From: Diplodia intermedia
Taxonomy: Eukaryota; Ascomycota; Dothideomycetes; Botryosphaeriales; Botryosphaeriaceae
Direction of reading: 5' to 3'
DNA length: 64,000 nucleotides
Assembly (NCBI GenBank): GCA_021495925.1
Contig: JAKEKT010000025.1
Span: 310,001 to 374,000 of the forward strand
Shown one piece after another: positions 18,780-27,262 of the stretch. Numbering within the stretch: position 1 is the stretch's first letter; every line of letters starts with the position of its first letter. Below the pieces are notes generated by a model. It worked only from the letters and a program-made list of their open reading frames with translations, had not been told where the DNA came from and did not search any database. The position numbers and the translations under genes were made by a program.

Positions 18780-20990
18780 CTATTGAGCGGGAGAGGCAAA
18801 GCACTCTTCCACACGACTCCGAGCCCAGAAGTATCCCCGTGATGCCTGCTCGGCCTGAGACCGGTCAGTGCAAAGATACTCCACCGCTTCCGATAGATTA
18901 GTCTTCTCCCTCTCAGCTATACTTTCAAGTCTCTCCTGGCTTTCCCGAGCGAGCAACCCAAGGCCAGCCACGGCTTCGTGCATGTCGACAAACGCCCGAG
19001 CCATTCCAATCAGCAACGCGCCATAGGAGATGGGCCTGAGCGCCAGATGCAGCATCTGGACCGCGGCCTCGTGGGGCCACATATCCAGCACCTCCTTGAG
19101 CGACCGAGGAGGCCGCGCCGCACCACCATCCAGCTTCGAGCACATCTCGAGCCCCAGCTCGACGATGCCCATCCGGCTCGGCGTCGCGCGCAACTCGTCC
19201 ATGCCGGCCACGCCGCCGCCGCCGCCGTCTCCAAATCCCAACTGCGCTCGCACGCACCGCAGCACCGCCGCCGCCAGCGCCGTCGTCGTCCGCGCCGGCA
19301 CGGCAAGGAACGCCTCGAGCAGCGCCGTGTGCGCGAACCACAGCGGCATCAGCACGGCCACGCGGGGGCGCGCCCCCGGAGCAAGGCGGAAAGGAGCGCA
19401 GTCGCGCATGTCGTGCGACGACGATGCAGCGGGCAGCGGCAGCCCAACATCAAGCTCTGGATGAAGCCTCCACTGATCAGCGAAGACGGGATAATCCGCC
19501 GTGACGTCTTCTCCGGCGCCATCCGAGATCGCTTCCCTCCCCGTGAAGCGGTAGTAGCACGCAGCGGGAGCCAAAGACTCGATCCACGCCCTCACGACGT
19601 CCGTCTCGCGCCGGGTGAAGGCGCCGAACATCTTGCCGCCCCAACGCAGCTCCCTCAGCAGCGGGCTGGCGCCGGGGTCGCCGCGCCGCACCCACGCCGC
19701 GGACCCGGCCAGGGCGTCCAGGAAGCCGCGCTGTCGATCCACCGCCGCCGCGCCGCCGTCGTCCAGCCAGCGGGCCGGGTCGTCGTCCAGCCACTCGGCC
19801 AGCCGGCGCGGGCCGACGCGCGCCTGGCTGGCGCCGTGCGTGCCGTGCTGCAGCGCGCGCGCCTTGGCCCGCACGATGCGCAGCAGCTCTTCCTCGACGG
19901 GGGAGCGCGGGATGGGCTCGTCGTCGTCGTTGGCGGGCAAGTGACGGTCGGCCAGGTGCTCCGAGAGGACGAAGCCGGCCTGGACGCGCCGCCACGCCGC
20001 CTGCGCGGCAGCAGGCCCGGAGTCGGCGCGCACGTGGTCGAGGTAGCCGGCGACGACGTGCTGGGCCATGGCGGCGTGGCCGGAGGCGGCGTTGTCGATG
20101 CAGAGGTGCAGCAGGAAGTAGCGGGCGTCGAGGCGCAGCTCGCGCAGCTCGCGCGCCGCCCGCAGCGTCTCCAGCGTCGCCTCCTCGAAGTGCAGCGAGA
20201 AGCCCAGCGCCTCGGGCAGGAACGCGTGCGCGAAGAGCGACACCAGCAGCTGGCCCACGGCCGCCCGCCACACCTCGACCGGTACTGCCGAGCACGACTC
20301 GACAAAGTCGGCGCTGTGCGGCGCCGGCAGCGCGATGCCGACTTGCTCGAGCAGCTGCCGGTAGACGCGCACGTGGTTCTGCTCCGGCGCCCCGTCGCCC
20401 AGCTCCTCGGACAGCACCAGCCACGAGGCCGTCGTGAAGGGCCGCAGCGCGAAGGGCGTCGTCGCCCGCTGCACGTGGCCCAGCCACGCCCCGTCGACCA
20501 GCCGCAGCGGCGCCTGGCGCGCCAGCCACTGCCGCGCCGCGTCCGCCGTTGCGACGAGCTCGCGCGGCCCGCCCCGCGCGCGCCGGGCGAGGTACGCGGC
20601 CCACTGCTGCGAGGTGGCGGCCCGGCGGCGCTGCAGGAATGATTCGAGCTGGGGGGCGGCGTAGGTGTCGAGGGCGAGGATGCTGCTGGGCTCTTGGTGG
20701 CGCTTCTGAGCTTCTTCTAGCGTGCGGGATAGGAGGGAGAGTAGTAGGGCTTTGGCTTCTGGTAGGATGTCTGGGTTGTGCTCGAGGTTGTGGAGCTTGA
20801 AGTACATGTCTTGAAGAGCCGTTGAACTCGTGCCGCATGCCGTGCTGTTCTGCGAGAGGCGCCGAGGCTCCTGCCGTTTGTGCCTGACCGCGAGCCGGAT
20901 CGAGATGACGCCGAGTAAGGAAACAGCCGTGGCAAGGGCCAGGGACAGCCACGGCTGGGGGAACCGAGAGATGCAAGAATCGAGGTCCAT
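18780..20990 (-). CDS. Haem-oxygenase-like diiron oxygenase (iron-containing redox enzyme family), membrane-anchored
   Basis: An intronless frame of 736 codons. Residues 15-35 form a hydrophobic segment (L-S-L-A-L-A-T-A-V-S-L-L-G-V-I) followed by basic residues, so the protein is probably anchored in the ER or outer membrane. Residues about 175-330 match the iron-containing redox enzyme pattern. The segment S-E-E-L-G-D-G ends in N-H (Glu 195/196, His 206). An F-E-E-A-T-L-E helix (Glu 269/270) follows, then F-L-L-H-L-C-I-D-N-A-A-S-G-H (His 295, Asp 299, His 305). These are the positions expected for the metal ligands in this family, which includes SznF, UndA and BesC. Known reactions are N-oxygenation and oxidative C-C cleavage of amino or fatty acids. 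The C-terminal 400 residues are helical and I do not recognise them. The gene is divergent from the N-acetyltransferase. Confidence 0.8.
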   Translation of the reverse strand: MDLDSCISRFPQPWLSLALATAVSLLGVISIRLAVRHKRQEPRRLSQNSTACGTSSTALQDMYFKLHNLEHNPDILPEAKALLLSLLSRTLEEAQKRHQEPSSILALDTYAAPQLESFLQRRRAATSQQWAAYLARRARGGPRELVATADAARQWLARQAPLRLVDGAWLGHVQRATTPFALRPFTTASWLVLSEELGDGAPEQNHVRVYRQLLEQVGIALPAPHSADFVESCSAVPVEVWRAAVGQLLVSLFAHAFLPEALGFSLHFEEATLETLRAARELRELRLDARYFLLHLCIDNAASGHAAMAQHVVAGYLDHVRADSGPAAAQAAWRRVQAGFVLSEHLADRHLPANDDDEPIPRSPVEEELLRIVRAKARALQHGTHGASQARVGPRRLAEWLDDDPARWLDDGGAAAVDRQRGFLDALAGSAAWVRRGDPGASPLLRELRWGGKMFGAFTRRETDVVRAWIESLAPAACYYRFTGREAISDGAGEDVTADYPVFADQWRLHPELDVGLPLPAASSSHDMRDCAPFRLAPGARPRVAVLMPLWFAHTALLEAFLAVPARTTTALAAAVLRCVRAQLGFGDGGGGGVAGMDELRATPSRMGIVELGLEMCSKLDGGAARPPRSLKEVLDMWPHEAAVQMLHLALRPISYGALLIGMARAFVDMHEAVAGLGLLARESQERLESIAEREKTNLSEAVEYLCTDRSQAEQASRGYFWARSRVEECFASPAQ

Positions 20991-21219
20991 GGCGTGATCC
21001 GGTCGAGCGAACTACTACCAGATCCTGCTTTATACCGACCCGTGATACAATCACCATCGTCACTACTGCAGACATGGCCGGGCACGGTTCTTGCCCAAAA
21101 CGGATATTTTGGCTGGCTGCTGACCGAGTGACTCCGAGGAACGATGACTCATTGCTGACAGCCTCCCCATCGATAAGCGTGTCGTTTGTTGTTCCACCGT
21201 CCCGCGTCAAACATTCACC
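20991..21219. promoter_or_regulatory. Divergent promoter, diiron oxygenase / N-acetyltransferase
   Basis: 229 bases holding TGCTGAC at 21118-21124 and 21153-21159, with GTGACTC and ATGACTCAT (AP-1-like) between them. Confidence 0.55.
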
Positions 21220-22174
21220 ATGGCGTGTCTGCTCACGTCCAGTCAGCTGGCTCAGTACCTCACGTACATCGATTTGCCTCCGAAATTCCGGGCTACGTCG
21301 TCTCCAGACCTCAGTCTTGAGTTTCTGGAGGCCTTGCACGCTCATCACATCTGTGCCATACCCTACGAAAACCTCGGTCTTCACTATGCCAGGGACCCCA
21401 CAATCTCCCTCGATGTACAGCATCTGTTCCGCAAGTTCACCAACAACGGTCGCGGTGGCTACTGCATGGAGAACAGCATCTTCTTCAACCACGTCTTGCG
21501 CGCTCTCGGCTTTCGCGCTTTCCTAACTGGAGCGCGCATCCGGCATCGCGTCGACGGCGTTCCCCAGGGTGAATACTCGGGTTGGTGAGTGTCATGCTAT
21601 CTGTAGGCCGGATTGCTGCTGACGGTAGCCCAGGGTGCACGTCGTTAACATAGTCACGCTTTCCGACGACAGCAGATACATGATGGATGTCGGGTTCGGT
21701 GGCGACGGCGCTACGAAACCCCTGCCCCTGCTCCCAGGCGTCATCACACCGAACATCGGACCACAGGAGCTGCGCCTCCAGCACGAGAAGATCCCGAACG
21801 TGACGCAGGAGCTGTGGGTCTACCAGTACCGCAATGGAACCGACCGCCCCTGGAACTCGTTTTACTGCTTTTCCGAAACCGAGTTCATCCACAATGACTT
21901 CGAAGTCATGAACTTCTACACCAGCAAGCACCCAGAGAGCTTCCAGACCTTTACGGTGCTCGTCGTCAAGTTCCTGCGCGAGGGCAGCCACGTGTACGGA
22001 AAGCTGATGCTTGTCAATGGCGACGTGAAGCAGAATCTGGGAGGCAAGACAAGCTTGGTTCGCTCCTGTACGACTGAAGCCGACAGAGTCGAGGCGTTGC
22101 GGGATGTGTTTGGGATCACTTTGATCGACGAGGAAGCTCAAAGCGTGAAGGGTCGACCTGGAGAGCTGCAGTGA
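21220..22174 (+). CDS. Arylamine N-acetyltransferase (NAT)
   Basis: Two exons (21220-21584 and 21634-22174) give 301 residues. The catalytic triad is complete: Cys 82 in G-R-G-G-Y-C-M-E-N-S, His 124 in V-H-V-V-N-I and Asp 140 in M-M-D-V-G-F-G-G. The N-terminal P-Y-E-N-L motif is also present. The length is normal for fungal NATs. The family transfers acetyl, or in some fungi malonyl or other acyl groups, from CoA to aromatic amines and hydrazines through the active-site Cys. It is cytosolic. A shared promoter with the diiron oxygenase suggests they are expressed together. Detoxification of an amine intermediate or acylation of the product are both possible. Confidence 0.95.
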
Positions 22175-22426
22175 CCGACTCCAAATGGAATGTGTCCTGC
22201 AGGTGGGTTCCGAGGGCATGGCTGACACATAGATGCTGACGGCTTGGCTGACACACAGATGCTGATGGCTTGGTTTAAGTACGCATGCAATGCTGACATA
22301 GCTCGAGCTAGCAGTACTTCTTCAACACTTTTATCTAACTCATTGACCTACGGAGCACTCATTGAATCAAACTGAACTGAACTCATTCTTTCTCTCTCGT
22401 TTCCAATCAAGACTGTCGCCGCCATC
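22175..22426. promoter_or_regulatory. Promoter with four GCTGAC words and a 26-base tandem repeat
   Basis: The core GCTGAC lies at 22221-22226, 22235-22240, 22247-22252 and 22292-22297, with a one-base variant at 22261-22266. The first four of these five sites, variant included, lie in two direct repeats. A CT-rich tract precedes the start at 22427. Confidence 0.65.
22219..22270 (+). repeat. Tandem 26-base direct repeat carrying paired GCTGA sites
   Basis: Units at 22219-22244 and 22245-22270 differ at two positions. Each begins TGGCTGACACA and has a second GCTGA core 14 bases after the first. Confidence 0.85.
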
Positions 22427-23281
22427 ATGATTCCCGACCCCTCATCCGCCGCCACCCCCACAGACGCGCTCGTAAACTGCATGTACCCCCTAGCCCCGAC
22501 AGCACACAAGCGCGACCGGCCACTCGAAGTCCTCGCCCTCGGCCTCTCCCGGTCGGGGACGGAGTCGCTCAAGCGCGCGCTGGAGACGCTCGGGTACCAA
22601 CGGTGCCACCACGGGTCTGAGCCCAACAAGCGCGGCAGCAACGAATGGGTGGTGTGGTACCGGCTGGCGCGGGCCAAATGGCACGCCGAAGGCACGCTCG
22701 AGCGGGGCGACTTCGACCTCGTGCTGGGCGACTGCGCGGCCATCACCGGGCTCCTCGGCGCCGCCTTCGCCGCCGAGCTGGTCGCGGCGTACCCCGAGGC
22801 CCGGGTCGTCGTCAACTCGCGGCCCGTCGACGCGTGGTACGACAGCAACATGCGCTCCATGGTGCCCATCGGCCGCAGCTGGGCCGAGCGCGCGCGCGCC
22901 GTCTTCGAGACCCGCACGTTCTGGTACCATCGCGCCTTCTGGCACGAGATCTGGCACCACTTTTACGACGGCAGCTTCGAGAGCAACGCGCGCCAAAAGT
23001 ACGCCGAGCATTACGACAGGGTGCGCCGCCTCGTGCCCGAGGATCGCAGGCTGGAGTGGCAGGTGACGGATGGCTGGGGCCCGTTGTGCCGGTTCCTCGG
23101 CAAGCCCGTGCCTGACGTCCCCTTCCCGCGGGGGAACACGCCCGGGGAGATGAGTGCGATGAGGGAGGAGATGCATGCGCCCATGAAGAGGAGGGCGGCT
23201 CGGAACATGTCCATCACACTGGGCGCCATCGTCGCCTTCACGGCGTTTCTGTACACGACTCTAGCTGCGAGGCCTTTTTGA
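22427..23281 (+). CDS. Sulfotransferase-fold P-loop protein with C-terminal membrane anchor
   Basis: A single exon of 284 residues. The PAPS-loop-like motif A-L-G-L-S-R-S-G-T-E-S-L-K is at residues about 31-43. A second motif, V-V-V-N-S-R-P-V-D-A-W-Y-D-S, lies at about 125-138. Both are in the positions of the 5'- and 3'-phosphosulfate binding elements of the fungal sulfotransferase-like family. The C-terminus ends in a hydrophobic helix (I-T-L-G-A-I-V-A-F-T-A-F-L-Y) just before the stop, so it is likely tail-anchored. Many fungal members have no tested activity. True sulfation of the pathway product is possible but unproven. The promoter carries the densest cluster-motif repeat, which ties it to the neighbouring genes. 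Confidence 0.8.
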   Translation: MIPDPSSAATPTDALVNCMYPLAPTAHKRDRPLEVLALGLSRSGTESLKRALETLGYQRCHHGSEPNKRGSNEWVVWYRLARAKWHAEGTLERGDFDLVLGDCAAITGLLGAAFAAELVAAYPEARVVVNSRPVDAWYDSNMRSMVPIGRSWAERARAVFETRTFWYHRAFWHEIWHHFYDGSFESNARQKYAEHYDRVRRLVPEDRRLEWQVTDGWGPLCRFLGKPVPDVPFPRGNTPGEMSAMREEMHAPMKRRAARNMSITLGAIVAFTAFLYTTLAARPF

Positions 23282-24729
23282 TAGCATTGCAACCTGGAAT
23301 CCCAGAAGTCATTGGTCCAGCGATTTCTCAGCTATCGAATGCCCACGTCCTTTACCATGGCTGAGCATAGACCAGATTGTAGATTCCGGGGTTAAGGGAA
23401 TCACGGGGGCCTGCTTGGAGACAGTTGTTTATTCGGCTCCTCATCATGCCTCGTCACTTTTGCTCAGCAACCTCTTCTTGTAAAATAGAAGTCAGCAGAA
23501 CGAGAAATTCGCTCAAGCATCGATTCCAACAGCCGTACACCTCGACGACCACCAGCGCCGTCGTCGTCGTCTCCCCAACAACACTCGTGACCATCCCGAA
23601 CAGCTTCCTCTCCTCCGCCATCCCCTCTGCTTCCCCTTCGACGACACTCACCGCCGTCCGCAGCCGCACGCTCATCAAACACGCGCACTCGGCATTACAC
23701 AGCGCATGCACGACGCTCCAGTCCCGCGCGTGCGAGCGCGCCACGAACGCGACGCCGGCGCGGACAAGGATGTCCAGCGCGTGGACGCACTGCAGGACGG
23801 GCATCGAGGATTGTTGAGGCTATCACTCCCCCAAAGCCAATCGAGGCCGTCAATGTCGGTAAAGAGTTGTCCATCCACCGGCACATGAGATGCCAAGGAT
23901 AGGTCACCGAGGTAAGAGTGAGTATCAGCCGACAACGTCAACCCTCGAGTTGCGTCGGCTTCAACACCGTCCAAAGTGCTGTGGTTCGTTTCTCCTACCT
24001 GGAATTCCAAGGATCCTGGATTGGAATCCCTTAGAACCTAATCAAAACCTGAAGTCATGGACGTTGCATCCTGAACCCCCTTCGGGGACGGCAGGTGGAT
24101 TCGAGGTTCACCTGAAGAAGGGCTGCCGGCTGGCTGTGGCTCTAGGTGGTGCGTACCACTTCTTTCCTACCTGGCGAAACTTCCTGAGCGAAGCGTGCAA
24201 CACGTCGGTACGACAAGTAACAAAACGAGTAGCCTATGGAGATTATTAGCTTACTATAGTAATCTACAGGCTATCTATTTATCATTAAGCCTCCCTAGAC
24301 GGTGCAAACAGTTGCGAAGAGGCCCGTTGCTTACGGCGGATGATTTCGCAGAGAGGTATCCGCATAATGATATTTTTTCGGTCTGACTAGAGATTAGAGG
24401 AGAGAAAGAGAGAAAGAGCTTGCCTAACACTAAATAAGTTATAGTTATGAGCTTAAGTAGTTGCCGTTTACCAACAGATCTGCCCGCCAGCCGGAACCAA
24501 AACTTTTACTCCAAATCCATCAGGTTTAAAAAAAAAATTTCGACAGACCGAAATGTTAAAATGCTTTAGTGAAAGCCACCAAAACACAGAAATCCATCTA
24601 ATATAGCTCCTAGAGCAGCAATCACTCAAAAGCCGCGATCAAGAGAGAGAATCCAACAGCCGGCAACACCACCAACCAACAGCACGTCCTCAACCGCCCT
24701 CTTTCCCCCCATCACCTTCTCCATCTCCG
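23282..24729. other. Intergenic region with a possible gene relic and an AT-rich patch
   Basis: Minus-strand frames at about 23454-24010 read as an acidic L-D-W-L-W-G segment and a Cys/Leu-rich segment (H-A-L-C-N-A-E-C-A-C-L) that recall the tail of a fungal zinc-cluster activator. No DNA-binding part or clean start is visible. From about 24230 to 24620 the sequence turns AT-rich, as in decayed repeats. Confidence 0.3.
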
Positions 24730-25607
24730 TCACCGTCCCGACGGAAGATCCGGCTGCTGCGCAGGATCCGAAGACATCTCGGCGAAGTAAGAGTCGTCCC
24801 GTTGCCTGACGGGCGGCGTGTTGCTGTCGCCGTCGACCTCGGCTATGGCGATGGGGTGCAGCTCCTGCCGTCCATGCTGGCCGCCGCCGCCGCCGTAGTA
24901 CTCCGGGAGGTTATCGTCATGCAACGGTCCGACGGATCCCTGGGCCGCTTTCGTCTCCCGTTCGGCTCCTCGCCGGCGGCGTCGGATGCAGAGGGCGAAC
25001 CACGCGGCCGCCGCGAGACCGGACAGGGCCGTGCCGATGACGATGCCCACGCCGATGCTTGCGCCGGTGCTGAGGGCTTGCTTGTTGCTGCTATCGCCTA
25101 GAGCCGCGGTGGGCACGGTCGTGGCGGTGGACGCAGAGCATATCGTCTCTACCGCGTCACTGGGCTGCCATGTTTTTGCTGGAGTTGCGTTGACGTTGGA
25201 CACATTGATCCCGCCGCTGTTGAACGAATTACTTTCCCTGTTCTGCGGCTTCAGTCTCCAGTGGCAGGGGCTTGTCCACGAGGCGTTGACGACGGTCAAC
25301 ATGTGACCGTTGCCTCCTAATCCGTAGATTTCATCAACTAGGACGGTCTATCGGTTAGAAAACGAGGGAGGGAGAAAAGCAACAGTAGAAAGTTAGAGCT
25401 ACTCATAACACCGGTTGGGCCGCCACAGAACAGCTGGAGGACGGCTTGGTCCAAGTCGGAGAACCAGGTGACGTTGACTTTGTCGTTAACGTGTACAGTG
25501 GGGAAGGAGCCATGGATGAGGGGGAAGGAAAAGTAGAATGAATTCTCTTCCGCAAGGACGGATAATACACCACCGACGAGGAGAGTTCGGATAAGCTGAA
25601 GTAGCAT
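24730..25607 (-). CDS. Single-pass membrane protein with secreted-side domain
   Basis: Two exons (25607-25412 and 25337-24730) give 267 residues. The frame fits only with the acceptor after CCTAG. A signal peptide (L-L-V-G-G-V-L-S-V-L-A) opens it. A small extracellular domain follows with Cys, Trp and N-glycosylation sequons (N-V-T-W, N-A-S-W), then a Thr/Ser-rich stalk. The membrane helix is G-V-G-I-V-I-G-T-A-L-S-G-L-A-A-A-A-W-F-A-L, followed by a basic stop-transfer (I-R-R-R-R-R). A cytoplasmic tail of about 70 residues completes it. This layout is common among fungal wall-sensor-like proteins, but no WSC or CFEM domain is present. Function unknown. Confidence 0.75.
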
Positions 25608-27262
25608 GTTATAAGACTGTGGAATATAGATCTGAAGAATAAAGTCAAGGCGCTGGAACCGGGACCACTGGTTTGGGTGTCTAGCTAGCTATATATGTCT
25701 ACTCTATGCGTCTATTCTAGGCTACACTAGGGTAGCACGCCCGTTGCTTATCGCGAAGCATGCAGAGCCTTGGGACAGGGATTGACTTCGCCCACCTGTC
25801 GCCCGGTTACTATTACATGGAGAAACAATTCCGTGCTGAGTAATAAATGCACTGCCGACATGCCATACTGGGTCGTGGCGCACGCCTCATTCTCAGCCTT
25901 ACTACCTTGCTTATCAAACATCAGTGGGCAGCCAATAATCCACGAGGGAATGGCAAGATATTGGTTTTTTGATATAGCGACAAGGCTGCGTTAGAGCTCG
26001 CGAGGCAACCAACCGTCTATTCGGCCCCTAGTCCTACCGTTTTAAGTAAGATGCTCGCGCGGCTGCATATAATCCTGCAGAACAGAGGGACGGGGACAAC
26101 CCAACGCGCTGCTGCCTACTGCTCCTCTGCCATTTTTGGACGGTGGCGCATGCGCGCTTACTCGTGAATGCTTGTTGTAATCCTACATGAACGTTAATCA
26201 TGTGCTGGCTGCACCGGTGCACGAAGGAGCAGCCCGCAGACTGATTTCAGCGCGAGCCTCCAAATGAGAGTTTTTACGGAAACGACGCACCGAGTATCGG
26301 GGCCCGCCGCTGGGGCAGCGCGGGATTTTCTCGAGCGTGAGCAGGCGCATGCGCTCCGGACGGGTTCAGTTGTATGCGCTGGCCTTGCAGCCTTGCGGGA
26401 CTTAAGCAAAGGCCAGTAGCATCCGGGGCCAGCACGGACACTGCCACATGCACGCAGGATGCGCCGTAAATCCCCAGTTTGAAAGAGGTGCTGATATCCA
26501 TACGCTTGCAAGTCAGCCTCGTCTCTGTCGGTAAAGAATTTGGTCGATCCACACCACAGAGGATTCGGACATGACGTCTTCGCTTACGCCGAGGAAGTTA
26601 CTAGGTATGTCTTCATGCATCATCCTCCCTTGGTCATACCGATCAGATGATTGTCTCGAGCTCTTTCGAGAAGGGCTTCAAGAGCATGCATTGTGATCGT
26701 GGAGATGCGTTGGGGTAACAATACGTCCAAAGTCTGGAGAGAAGATATCAAATCACATCCATCACCCAGCCCTTATCGACATACAAAAGCGATGCCCACA
26801 GAACAAAAAACCCGAGCAAAAATCTCGCACGAAAAGCTACACATGGAGAAACCAACAGACGACCCAATCATTACAAATTCATACCTTATTCTCAATTCTC
26901 AGTGAAAAAAAAAGAAGCCAAGAAAAAGCAAAACCTATACTTTCATCGAAAGGGCTATCGTACAATCAATCAATCCATCAATCAATCAATCCCCATGTTC
27001 ATCCCATCCATACGTCGCAATTACAGAGTCCCCAACCCCAACCCCCCTCTTCCCCTCTCTCCTCTCCTCTCCCCAATATTCCAATTCAACTCGAGTAGTA
27101 GTAGCAGCAGCAGTAGTAGTAGTAGCATTCCCGTCCCTCCCATCTGATCATTTCCATTTCCATTCGTCTGCCGGTCCGTACATCCATCCACCAAAGCGAA
27201 AAACAAAAAAAAACCAAAAAACAAAAAACAAAAAAATAAAAAAATAAAAAAAAACTAAGAAA
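25608..27262. other. Intergenic region with simple repeats
   Basis: No convincing gene. AT-rich sequence is present around 25680-25740. Imperfect CAAT/ATCAATC repeats lie at about 26957-26990, and AGT/AGC triplets at about 27092-27127. A-rich tracts at about 27205-27255 lie just past the sec16 stop and are probably its 3' region. Confidence 0.4.

Noticed and set aside
19477..21492. 671-codon minus-strand frame overlapping the diiron oxygenase
   Set aside because: An Arg/Ala-rich shadow of the GC-rich gene in another frame; the 736-codon frame carries the metal-ligand motifs.
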